Of a stretch of DNA of 64,000 nt, positions 45,048-51,980 are shown one piece after another. The stretch comes from Anaeromyxobacter sp. PSR-1. Lineage in GTDB: Bacteria > Myxococcota > Myxococcia > Myxococcales > Anaeromyxobacteraceae. The notes under the pieces are model-generated. The model saw only the letters and a program-made list of their open reading frames with translations, made no database searches and was not told where the DNA came from. The position numbers and the translations under genes are program-made. The stretch's first letter is position 1. Each line of letters opens with the position of its first letter. The stretch spans positions 1 to 64,000 of the forward strand of contig NZ_BAZG01000006.1 of NCBI RefSeq assembly GCF_000964525.1. Reading direction: 5' to 3'.

Positions 45048-45959
45048 ATGTCAGCCCCCACGTACCGTGGAAGGTCCCGCGGGTTCACCCTCGCTCCACT
45101 GCTCCTCGTGACGCTGCTCGGCGCCTGCGCGCAGACGACGGCGCGGCGGGCGACGAGCGTCGTCAACTACCTGTATCCGGCCGGACAGCCCGAGGCGGCC
45201 CAGCCGTCCGTCCCGAAGCTCACGCTTCCGCTCAGGGTCGGGATCGCCTTCGTCCCGCCCGCGGCGAGCGAGGTGACGCAGGCGGCGTACGTCGGCGACC
45301 GCGACGCCGCCGCCCCCGAGACCGAGCGGGTCCGCCTCATGGAGACGATCGCCGCGCACTTTCGCGAGCGGCCGTACGTCAAGTCGGTCGAGATCATCCC
45401 GACGGCGTACCTGACGCCCGGGGGCGGGTTCGCGAACCTGGACCAGATCCGGAACATGTTCGGCGTGGACGAGATCGTCCTCATCGCCTTCGACCAGGTG
45501 CAGTTCAAGGACCAGGGGATGGCGACGCTCACCTACTGGACGCTCGTCGGCGCGTACGTCGTGCAGGGGGAGAAGCACGACACGCGCACGCTGATGGACG
45601 CGGTCGTGCTCGACATCCCGAGTCGCAAGCTCCTCTTCCGCGCGCCCGGGACGAGCGTGGTGAAGGGCCGGTCCACGCCGGTGAACGAATCGGAGGAGCT
45701 GCGCCAGGACCGGCAGCAGGGCTTCAAGCTCGCGACGGCGGAGCTGATCACGGCGCTCGACGCACAGCTCACCGCCTTCCAGGAGCGCCTGAAGGCGCAG
45801 CCCGACGAGGTCAAGGTCGTGCGCACCGCGGAGTACGAGAAGCGCGCCGCGGCCAGCGGCGGCGGCGCCGTCGATGCGGCGACGCTCGCCATCCTCGCGG
45901 CGCTCGCCGGCGGCGCCCTGGTCGGCTCGCTGCGGCGGAGGCGCTCGGGGGCGCGGTGA
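45048..45959 (+). CDS. Rhombotarget lipoprotein with GlyGly-CTERM tail
   Basis: A 303-residue lipoprotein (LLGAC, Cys27) with the family pattern SVVNYLYP, PLRVGIAFVPP, MEQTI-like METIAAHFRERPYVKSVEIIPTAYL, and QIRNMFGVDEIVLIAFDQVQ. The C-terminus has GGGAVDAATLAILAALAGGALVGSLRRRR: a Gly run, a single hydrophobic helix and a basic end, the GlyGly-CTERM sorting signal. Such proteins (TIGR04179) are encoded beside rhombosortase, which cleaves or transfers them at the Gly-Gly site. The next gene is exactly that enzyme, and the two overlap by one base. Confidence 0.87.
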   Translation: MSAPTYRGRSRGFTLAPLLLVTLLGACAQTTARRATSVVNYLYPAGQPEAAQPSVPKLTLPLRVGIAFVPPAASEVTQAAYVGDRDAAAPETERVRLMETIAAHFRERPYVKSVEIIPTAYLTPGGGFANLDQIRNMFGVDEIVLIAFDQVQFKDQGMATLTYWTLVGAYVVQGEKHDTRTLMDAVVLDIPSRKLLFRAPGTSVVKGRSTPVNESEELRQDRQQGFKLATAELITALDAQLTAFQERLKAQPDEVKVVRTAEYEKRAAASGGGAVDAATLAILAALAGGALVGSLRRRRSGAR

Positions 45960-46666
45960 TGCGGCGCTTCCCCTGGGTCACCGCCGCGGTGCTCGCCCTC
46001 GCCCTCGGGGCGTACCTCGTGCCGTCGCTGGGCGAGCTGCTGATCCTCGACCGCGCGCGCGTCGCGAGCGGCGAGTGGTGGCGCGTGCTCACGGGCAGCG
46101 TCGTGCACTTCTCGGCGTCGCACCTCGCCGCCGACGCCCTCGCGTTCGGGATCGCCGGCGCGATGCTGGAGCGCCGCGGCCGCACCAGCTTCGCGACCCT
46201 GGCGCTCGCGTCGGCGCTCGCCGTCGGCCTCGCCGTGCTCTGGCTCCAGCCCTCGCTCGAGCGCTACGCCGGGCTGTCGGGGATGGCCTACGCCGCGATC
46301 GTCGCGCTCGCGCTCGCAGGGCTGCGCGAGCCCGGCACGATGGCGACGCTCTCGGGCATCGCGCTCGTGGCGTGCGTCGCGAAGCTGGCGTGGGAGCTCT
46401 CGACGGGGCGGATGCTCCTCGTCGGCGCGCCGCCGGGCGTCGTCACGGTCCCGCTCGCCCATGTCGCGGGCGCGATCACGGCGGTCGCCGTTCCGGAGCT
46501 GATGCGCCGGGGGAACTGGCGGGGGCACTGGTGCCGGAGTCAGCCGGCGGCGGCCCGAGCACGCACGTCACGCACGCGTGGGCGAGTCCACTTCGCTCGG
46601 GGGCGGCGCGGCCTCCTCGACCGGCCCCGAGCTCGGCTCATGGCGCCGGCGCGCCGGAGGCGGTGA
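45959..46666 (+). CDS. Rhombosortase (rhomboid-family sorting protease) with REP-derived tail
   Basis: A 235-residue rhomboid-type membrane protein. Six helices are visible, the Ser nucleophile is in GLSG (Ser107) and the catalytic His in the last helix (LAHVAGA, His168). An early SHLAADALAFGIAG block supplies the conserved His/Asn-like face. ATG 45959 overlaps the lipoprotein stop by one base (TGATG), so the two are translationally coupled. It is predicted to cut GlyGly-CTERM proteins at the membrane. The rhomboid core ends near residue 181; the following 54 residues are Arg-rich, arise from REP-like element A and overlap the convergent dehalogenase gene by 29 bases. The natural C-terminus has probably been replaced. 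Confidence 0.83.
   Translation: MRRFPWVTAAVLALALGAYLVPSLGELLILDRARVASGEWWRVLTGSVVHFSASHLAADALAFGIAGAMLERRGRTSFATLALASALAVGLAVLWLQPSLERYAGLSGMAYAAIVALALAGLREPGTMATLSGIALVACVAKLAWELSTGRMLLVGAPPGVVTVPLAHVAGAITAVAVPELMRRGNWRGHWCRSQPAAARARTSRTRGRVHFARGRRGLLDRPRARLMAPARRRR
46481..46550. repeat. REP-like element A (truncated copy)
   Basis: The first 32 bases (46481-46512) are identical to 48691-48722, and the core CACTGGTGCCGGAGTCAGCCG is shared with all three copies. The core contains the hairpin GGCAC-TG-GTGCC. The right half present in copies B and C is missing. The element lies inside the 3' end of the rhombosortase frame. Confidence 0.8.
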
Positions 46667-47639
46667 GTCGCTGCCGCTCCAGCCACCCGACGATGGCGCG
46701 CCCGATGTCGTCCGGAAGGTCCTCGGGGGCGTGGTGGCCGGCGGGGCCGAGCTGGACCACGTCGAGCGCGGCGACGGTCCGGCGCGCCCAATCGACGACG
46801 GCGGGCGAGACGAGCACGCTCGGCGCATCGAAGGTGAGAAGGAGCTTCGGGGTGCGGAGAGAGGTGGCGAGCCAATCGTCGTAGCGGGCCACGACGGCGG
46901 CGACGTCCGCGGGCTCGCCGTCGATGGGGATCTCACGCGTCCACTGCAGCAGCGGGCGGCGCGACCCCGGGTCGGGATAGGGCGCGGCGTACGCGGCGCG
47001 ATCGGCCTCGGAGAGGCCGCGCTTCACCCCGTTCTCCAGGGAGCGCGCCAGGAACGCGTTCTGCTCGAGCGCGAGCCTCTCGCCCGCGCCGGGCGTGCGC
47101 AGCGCACGAAAGAGCTTGGCGCCCTGCGGAGGCCAGTCGCTCCAGCGCATCGGGCGCAGGAAGGTCTCGAGGATCACGAGACCGCGCACGCGGTCGGGAT
47201 GGCGCGCCGCCCAGTCCATCGCGAGCACCCCGCCCCAGTCGTGGCCGACGAGCACGACGTCGTGCAGGTCCACGGCGTCGAACCAGGCGTCGAGATAGCG
47301 GGCGTGGTCGGCGAAACGATAGGCGAGGTCCGGCTTTCCCGAGCGGCCCATGCCGATGAGGTCGGGCGCGAGGCAGCGGACTCGCCCCGCGACGTGCGGG
47401 ATGACGCCGCGCCAGACGTGCGAGGACAGCGGGTTGCCGTGGAGGAACACCACTGCGGGGCCACGGCCGGCCTCGCGGTAACTCATGTGGGAGTCCAGGA
47501 CCTCGACATCGTGCATGGCAGCCTCCTCGGAGACGGTGGGGACGGGACGGGCCGTGCCCCTGGACGGCGCCGGCGCAGTGCCGGCGCAGGCCGAGAGCAC
47601 GACCAGCGCGAGGAACGGGACGATTCGTGGGCGTCGCAT
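46638..47639 (-). CDS. Haloalkane dehalogenase-like alpha/beta hydrolase, lipoprotein
   Basis: A 333-residue alpha/beta hydrolase of the HLD-II type. Halide-stabilising Asn in HGNPLSSHVWR, nucleophile Asp in the elbow GHDWGG with Trp as second halide ligand, acid Glu in LETFLRPMRWSDWP and His in GPAGHHAPEDLPDDIG complete the active site. Unlike usual cytosolic haloalkane dehalogenases it has a lipoprotein signal (IVPFLALVVLSAC, Cys18), so it should act in the periplasm or at the outer membrane. ATG 47639 is preferred over ATG 47651 because AAGG precedes it. Substrate class is inferred from motifs; an epoxide hydrolase is less likely, since the Tyr pair is absent from the places checked. Confidence 0.85.
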   Translation of the reverse strand: MRRPRIVPFLALVVLSACAGTAPAPSRGTARPVPTVSEEAAMHDVEVLDSHMSYREAGRGPAVVFLHGNPLSSHVWRGVIPHVAGRVRCLAPDLIGMGRSGKPDLAYRFADHARYLDAWFDAVDLHDVVLVGHDWGGVLAMDWAARHPDRVRGLVILETFLRPMRWSDWPPQGAKLFRALRTPGAGERLALEQNAFLARSLENGVKRGLSEADRAAYAAPYPDPGSRRPLLQWTREIPIDGEPADVAAVVARYDDWLATSLRTPKLLLTFDAPSVLVSPAVVDWARRTVAALDVVQLGPAGHHAPEDLPDDIGRAIVGWLERQRLTASGAPAP

Positions 47640-47675
47640 GCGCCTTTCCATGCGACCGACAGGGGCTCATGGCCA

Positions 47676-47702
47676 GTGATGATTCGTGAGGTGTAACATC
47701 AC
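47676..47702. promoter_or_regulatory. Inverted repeat GTGATG-N15-CATCAC between dehalogenase and LysR genes
   Basis: Perfect 6-bp arms at 47676-47681 and 47697-47702 lie in the 68-bp gap between divergent starts. The position, ending five bases before the LysR start codon, is that of a LysR-type recognition site. Confidence 0.5.
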
Positions 47703-47707
47703 GTTCC

Positions 47708-48712
47708 ATGAGCTTATCCGCGCTCGATCTCAACCTCCTGCTGGTGCTCGACACCGTGCTCGCGGAGCGGAGCGTCGCGGCGGCCGCCCGGCGGCTGCAC
47801 GTCACGCCCTCCGCCGTGAGCAACGCGCTCGCGCGCCTGCGCGCCGCGCTCGGCGATCCGCTCCTCGTCCGCCGGGGCCGTGGCATCGTGCCCACCCCCC
47901 GCGCGGCCGAGCTCGCTCCCGTGCTGGCCGGCGCGCTGCGCGACCTCGGCGCGGCGTTGCACGGCGGCTCCTTCGACCCGGCGACGACCACGCGCACGTT
48001 CACCCTCGCCGTCGCCGACGCCGGCCAGCTCACCCGCGTGCCGCGCGTCGCGGCGCTGCTCGCTGCCGAGATGCCGCGCGCGCGCCTCCGGGTGGTCGGC
48101 ATCGACTCGCTGGTCTCGCTCGGCGGGCTCTCCGGCACGGAGATCGACGTCGTCATCGGCCCGGGCGAGGAGGCGGCGGGCATCCACGTCGAGCCGCTCT
48201 TCGAGGAGCGGACGGTGCTCGTCTCACGCGCCGGGCATCCCGCCACCGGACGGACCCTGTCTCTCGATGCGCTCGGTCGGCTGTGCCACGTCGCCGTCGA
48301 GATGGCGCCCGGCAAGGGGTTCCGCGATCTGGCCGCCGTCGCCTATGCTCGCGCCGGCGTCGCTCGCGAGGTCGCCATGAGCGTCCCGTCCTTCACGGCC
48401 GCCGCGGCAGTCGTGGCCGCGACGGACCTCGTCGCCAGCATCCCGGCCTCGGTGCTCGGCGTGCTCGGTCCGCACCTCGGCCTGCGCGCCGTCGCGGCGC
48501 CGGTGCCGCTGCACGCCGTCGCCATGAAGCTCTGCTGGCACGAGCGAACCCACGCCGATCCGGCCATGGCCGCGTTCCGCGATCTGGTTCGTCGCGCCGT
48601 GACGTCGGCGGGCACGACCACATCCGCGGGCGGGCGCTCCGCGGGCGGGCGCTCCGCGGGGACGGCGACGCGGGGACGTGCTCGAAATCAGCGGTCGCCG
48701 TTCCGGAGCTGA
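47708..48712 (+). CDS. LysR-family regulator, divergent from the dehalogenase gene
   Basis: A 334-residue LTTR. HTH residues 1-65 (LSALDLNLLLVLDTVLAERSVAAAARRLHVTPSAVSNALARLRAALGDPLLVRRG) resemble the NodD/PcpR-like branch; the effector domain follows from 90 to 300 (FTLAVADAGQLTRVPRV; GIDSLVSLGGLSGTEIDVVIGPG). The end is abnormal: a Ser/Ala/Gly/Arg repeat and then eight residues (NQRSPFRS) read from REP-like element B, whose TGA serves as stop. The normal C-terminus of the family is around residue 300, so the domain itself is complete. Confidence 0.87.
   Translation: MSLSALDLNLLLVLDTVLAERSVAAAARRLHVTPSAVSNALARLRAALGDPLLVRRGRGIVPTPRAAELAPVLAGALRDLGAALHGGSFDPATTTRTFTLAVADAGQLTRVPRVAALLAAEMPRARLRVVGIDSLVSLGGLSGTEIDVVIGPGEEAAGIHVEPLFEERTVLVSRAGHPATGRTLSLDALGRLCHVAVEMAPGKGFRDLAAVAYARAGVAREVAMSVPSFTAAAAVVAATDLVASIPASVLGVLGPHLGLRAVAAPVPLHAVAMKLCWHERTHADPAMAAFRDLVRRAVTSAGTTTSAGGRSAGGRSAGTATRGRARNQRSPFRS
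48623..48660 (+). repeat. 15-bp tandem repeat in the LysR 3' end
   Basis: TCCGCGGGCGGGCGC occurs at 48623-48637 and 48638-48652 with a third partial copy to 48660. It encodes SAGGR units. The repeat directly precedes REP-like element B, so this end of the gene is unstable sequence. Confidence 0.9.
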
Positions 48713-48852
48713 TGCGCCGGGGGCACTGGGGGCACTGGGGGCACTGGTGCCGGAGTCAGCCGGCAACCGTCGGCACATCGGACGCGCCGCGGACGACGGT
48801 CCGTCCGACGGACGCCTCGTCGCGAGAGGTCCCCACGACCGTCAGGTCGGGT
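48691..48852. repeat. REP-like element B (longest copy)
   Basis: Left end identical to copy A for 32 bases, then GGGGGCACT repeated three times (9-bp units, 48718-48744), the core GGCACTGGTGCCGGAGTCAGCC, and a right half shared with copy C. The right half has two further palindromes: GTCCGT-CCG-ACGGAC (48799-48813) and CCTC-GTCGCGA-GAGG (48815-48829). The first bases provide the stop codon of the LysR gene. Confidence 0.82.
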
Positions 48853-48864
48853 CGCCGGCGTCGT

Positions 48865-49179
48865 CTACCCGCCGGTCACCCGAAGCCTCCACCACACCAC
48901 CGGCGCGAACAGCAGAACCAGCGCGACCACGCCGATGGCGATGCGGAGGACGGAGAAACGCGCGGGCGAGATGCGCTTGCCGAGCTCCGGGAGCCGCTCA
49001 CCCATGCGCTCGAGCAGCAGGACCGCCGGAGGTGCCAGGATCGCGAACGCGACCCACCCACGCCAGGTTCGCGGGAGGTCAGGGAAGAGGTAGATCAGCG
49101 CGGCGACGAGTCCGATCGCCCAGGCGCCTAGGAGGGCGAGGACGCGCGACCGCCATGTGGGGCGCCGGATCAGCACCAC
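48865..49179 (-). CDS. Small membrane protein, hypothetical
   Basis: A 104-residue protein with two or three hydrophobic segments (about 13-31 with VLALLGAWAIGLVAALIYLF; 41-56; 75-98 with LRIAIGVVALVLLFAPVVWW) and basic ends. The start is a pair of GTG codons (49179, 49176) with no clear ribosome site. It lies between REP-like elements B and C, 12 bases from B. No family recognised. Reading frame and hydrophobicity pattern make it a probable gene. Confidence 0.55.
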   Translation of the reverse strand: MVLIRRPTWRSRVLALLGAWAIGLVAALIYLFPDLPRTWRGWVAFAILAPPAVLLLERMGERLPELGKRISPARFSVLRIAIGVVALVLLFAPVVWWRLRVTGG

Positions 49180-49242
49180 AGGTGGAGCATATCACGGAAC
49201 GTGCGGCCCCCGCCGGCGCCGCACCCCTTCACCCCATCCCTC

Positions 49243-49372
49243 GGTGGGCACGGTGGGCACTGGTGCCGGAGTCAGCCGCCGACCGTTGGCACCTCGGCCG
49301 CGCCGCGGACGAAGGTCCGTTCTACGGACGCCTCGTAGCTAGAGGCCCCGTGGAACGTCACGTCAGATCGCT
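49243..49372. repeat. REP-like element C, upstream of the transposase
   Basis: It shares the core CACTGGTGCCGGAGTCAGCCG and the whole right half with copy B. Its palindromes are GTCCGT-TCT-ACGGAC (49315-49329) and CCTC-GTAGCTA-GAGG (49331-49345). Compared with B, the loop of the first differs, and inside the second TCGCGA has become TAGCTA, a two-sided change that keeps the self-complementarity. It ends 28 bases before the transposase start. Confidence 0.82.
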
Positions 49373-49399
49373 GGTATCCCATTTGCGTAGCGCCCGGGC

Positions 49400-50068
49400 A
49401 TGGCCCGCATCCCGCGCTTCGCGCTGGTGGAGCGCGACTCGAGCAATCACTGCACCTGGCGGGCGCACGACTTCGAGCACGTTCTCGAGGTGACCGGCGC
49501 GAGGGATAAGTTCCTCGAGCTGCTCGGTCGGTACAAGGACAGGTACGGGGTCGAGATCAACTCGTACTGCCTGATGGGCACGCACCCGCACGTCACGTGC
49601 ACGACGAGGCGCGACCAGGAGCAGTTCAGCCGTTTCTGGCAGGTGCTGAACGGGCAGTTCGCGCGCTGGTACAACAAGCGACGCGATCGGCGTGGCCAGG
49701 TGGTGATGGAGCGCATGCGTTCGCCTCGCATGCAGGCGGAGGGCGCCCATCAGCTGACGGTGATGCGGTACGGCGACCTCAACCCGGTCCGCGCAGGTCT
49801 GGTGAAAAGTCCGAAGGACTGGAAGTGGTCGAGCTACCGTCACTATGCGTTCGGTGAGCCGGATCCGCTCATCGACGACGCGCCGGAGTACCTGGCGCTA
49901 GGCAACAACGGGCCCCAGCGCCGGAAGGCGTACCAGGCGCTGTTCGCGCTGCCGCTCTCGGAGTCGCTGCGCAGGAGGCGGATCGACCTGGTCGAGTATC
50001 CGTTTGTCGGCGACGCCCACTGGGTGATGCATCGCCTCGACGAGGCCGGGCTGTCGCCGCCGGACTGA
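49400..50068 (+). CDS. REP-associated tyrosine transposase (RAYT, Y1_Tnp family)
   Basis: A 222-residue single-strand transposase-like protein. The HUH motif is in GTHPHVT (about residues 57-63, HxH = HPH). The catalytic Tyr is in RYGDLNPVRAGLV, followed by the RAYT block KDWKWSSYRHYAFG. RAYTs are domesticated IS200/IS605-like enzymes that bind and process REP hairpins rather than move themselves. REP-like element C is 28 bases upstream and B about 550 bases upstream. ATG 49400 gives an N-terminus (RIPRFALVERDSSNHCTWRAHD) of typical family length before the HUH site. Catalytic residues appear intact. Confidence 0.87.
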   Translation: MARIPRFALVERDSSNHCTWRAHDFEHVLEVTGARDKFLELLGRYKDRYGVEINSYCLMGTHPHVTCTTRRDQEQFSRFWQVLNGQFARWYNKRRDRRGQVVMERMRSPRMQAEGAHQLTVMRYGDLNPVRAGLVKSPKDWKWSSYRHYAFGEPDPLIDDAPEYLALGNNGPQRRKAYQALFALPLSESLRRRRIDLVEYPFVGDAHWVMHRLDEAGLSPPD

Positions 50069-50284
50069 CGGGCATTCGTCTGCACATAGGCGCGCCGAAA
50101 TCCACCGGCTCCGGGCGACCTGGGGCGGAGCGTGAGCATTCCATGGTTCGCGTCCCACGGTCGGAAGAAGGCGGCCGTGCTTCCTCTCGTGACCGAGTGA
50201 CGTGATGATCGGAGGTTGGTGCTCCGGTCAGGCGCACTTCGTCACGCCATCGGTGGGGCCTTAGCAAACGCACGTCCTACGCCC
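50069..50284. other. Intergenic stretch between the RAYT and the 51-bp repeats
   Basis: No accepted gene. Base composition is slightly lower in GC than the surroundings. No copy of the REP-like core was found here. An open frame on the minus strand (49869-50273) overlaps the transposase antisense and has no plausible product. Confidence 0.35.
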
Positions 50285-50442
50285 ACGGGCTTCAACCTAC
50301 TGATTCGTGGCGCGCTTAGCTCCGGCACCGAGTCCTTCTTACGGGCTTCAACCTACTGATTCGTGGCGCGCTTAGCTCCGGCACCGAGTCCGCGGGCTTC
50401 AAGCTACTGATTCGTGGCGCGCTTTGCTCCGGCACCGACTCC
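50285..50442. repeat. Three 51-bp direct repeats
   Basis: Units at 50285-50335, 50341-50391 and 50392-50442. Units 1 and 2 are identical; unit 3 has four substitutions. A 5-base spacer (ttctt) separates units 1 and 2, and none separates units 2 and 3. Each unit runs from CGGGCTTCAA through TGATTCGTGGCGCGC to CTCCGGCACCGA. The reverse complement contains GGTGCCGGAG, also found in the core of the REP-like elements. They lie about 220 bases after the transposase stop. Confidence 0.93.
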
Positions 50443-50461
50443 GCGCCCTCGCCACCGATGG

Positions 50462-50510
50462 CGGCCGCCTACGCCGGCATGCCCTAGCGCCTAGCGGCTC
50501 TAGGCGGCCG
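50462..50510. repeat. Inverted repeat CGGCCGCCTA / TAGGCGGCCG
   Basis: A 10-bp perfect inverted repeat with a 29-base loop that itself contains CTAGCGCCTAG. It ends three bases before the DUF3883 gene stop, so it may end that transcript. Similar CTAG-rich bases occur at 53171-53208. Confidence 0.6.
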
Positions 50511-50513
50511 ATC

Positions 50514-51980
50514 TCACAAGGACACAGAGTAGGCGCTCGGCGTCAGCCGCAGCGTGCCCTGCTCGATGAGCGCAGCCGGATCCCGCCAGAAGTACACCGC
50601 CGGTTGTGGCTCGGTGAGATTCGCGACCCGTGCGATCACGTACCTCCCGCCCTCGCGCCGAGCACGGTCGAGCTCGTTCGCGGTGAGCTCGAAACGGGTC
50701 GACGCGGCGCCCTGGGTCGTCTTCACTTCGACACAGAGCCAATCTTCGCCGCTTTCATCGAGGCCGAAGAGGTCGAAGCCCATCGCGTCTCCGTAAGGCG
50801 TTCGCGCCGGCCACAGGAGATCGCGCACCAAGCTCGATGACAGCCACGTATCTGGATCGCTCGCGATAAGCACGGTTTCGAGCTCTGCCGCGTGCGCGGA
50901 CTCGGCCGCCCAACACTCTGCAAGAAGCCGCCAAAGCAGGTCGGCCGTTCGCGACGGCTCGGCCCGTGCGGCGCTGGCCCAGCGCTTCTCCATGATCGCG
51001 AACACCACAGCCTCCCCGAGCCGACCGAGATCCGAGTAGGTTGCGCCGGCGGAGGTGCCCTCTCCGGTGCCACTCGTGCCCTGCCGCGAGAACACCACGC
51101 GGCGTTGACGAGGCGCGACGGGCGGTGGCACGGCCCGCTTCGGGGTCGGAACATCGCTACGGACGCGAGCGCTGGAGGCGATCTCATCCACCTGCGCCTC
51201 TAGCGTCGCGATGTCGATCCCGACTACCCCGCGGCCCGAGTCGCGGCTTCCCGCGATCACGATGCGGGCTGCGGGTTGGACTCCCCTGCTCGCCTCCCAC
51301 TCGCGGACGACGGCTAGGAGCCGGAGGGCGTCCTGGGCGGGCATTTCGAGCGCGTCCTGCTGGCGCACGATGCTCCGGCCTAGCCGTCTGAGTTCTTCAT
51401 CTAGCTCGTCAAGCTGAACCAGCGAGAGCGAAAGGCGATCAGCCTGCTTGGCCCTCATCGCCTCATCGGATCCCGACTGGCGCAGCATCCTTCGCAGGTC
51501 CTTGGCCGGCTGGTTGTGCCGCTGCCCGATCTCCTCCAGGCGCCTGAAGTTCTGCTCGATCTCCTCACAACTGCGCTTGAAGGCGTTGACGGTGTTGGCG
51601 ACCCACTTCTCACGCAGCGGGAGAGAGCGGATGGATTCGCGGATGCTCCGTTGTGTTTCGCGCAACGCACGTCGGAGCTCCTTCCTCCTTGCCTCGCTCG
51701 GCTTGCTCGGCCTGCTGAACGCCGAGCGGATCCGCGCCGCTTCTTCCTGCGCAGCCTGAATCCCACGCACCCGCTTGCGCGCCTCCCTTAGCTCGCCGGT
51801 GCGGAGCCCCGAGCGAAAGACGCGATCCTCCGGCGCCGTCTCGGTGGCGGCTCCGGTCAACCGGGACAGCACAAAGGATGTGCAGAGCAGCGGGTCCAAC
51901 CCGGCGTGAAATGGATCGAGGCGCGCGGGTTGATCGGCCGGGGCGCTGCCCGGCATGGCCTTCGGTTCGGTGTGAGTCAC
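50514..51980 (-). CDS. DUF3883 domain protein with coiled-coil N-terminus, orphan nuclease-like gene
   Basis: A 488-residue protein. Residues 60-220 are heptad-rich and strongly charged (ELREARKRVRGIQAAQEEAARIR; RRALRETQRSIRESIRSLP; LVQLDELDEELRRLGRSIV), a coiled coil. Residues 300-400 are a linker and helical part. The last 95 residues are DUF3883: GFDLFGLDESGEDWLCVEVKTTQG, then LTANELDRARREGGRYVIARV and WRDPAALI. The Asp of GFDL and the ExK of VEVK fit a PD-(D/E)xK-like nuclease core. DUF3883 often occurs in restriction and anti-phage loci, but here no methylase, helicase or ATPase is adjacent. GTG 51980 is used; ATG 51956 is an alternative. GC is lower than in the neighbours. Confidence 0.75.
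   Translation of the reverse strand: MTHTEPKAMPGSAPADQPARLDPFHAGLDPLLCTSFVLSRLTGAATETAPEDRVFRSGLRTGELREARKRVRGIQAAQEEAARIRSAFSRPSKPSEARRKELRRALRETQRSIRESIRSLPLREKWVANTVNAFKRSCEEIEQNFRRLEEIGQRHNQPAKDLRRMLRQSGSDEAMRAKQADRLSLSLVQLDELDEELRRLGRSIVRQQDALEMPAQDALRLLAVVREWEASRGVQPAARIVIAGSRDSGRGVVGIDIATLEAQVDEIASSARVRSDVPTPKRAVPPPVAPRQRRVVFSRQGTSGTGEGTSAGATYSDLGRLGEAVVFAIMEKRWASAARAEPSRTADLLWRLLAECWAAESAHAAELETVLIASDPDTWLSSSLVRDLLWPARTPYGDAMGFDLFGLDESGEDWLCVEVKTTQGAASTRFELTANELDRARREGGRYVIARVANLTEPQPAVYFWRDPAALIEQGTLRLTPSAYSVSL

Noticed and set aside
46666-47696. Plus-strand gene opposite the dehalogenase
   Set aside because: The frame shows no domain, while the minus-strand product has a complete hydrolase active site and lipoprotein signal.
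49400-50068. Active IS200/IS605 insertion sequence
   Set aside because: The KDWKWSSYRHY block and the nearby REP-like hairpins fit a RAYT; no TnpB and no typical left/right element ends bound the gene.
50285-50442. CRISPR array
   Set aside because: Repeat units are 51 bp with spacers of 5 and 0 bases, there are no cas genes, and CRISPR spacers would be 25-45 bases.
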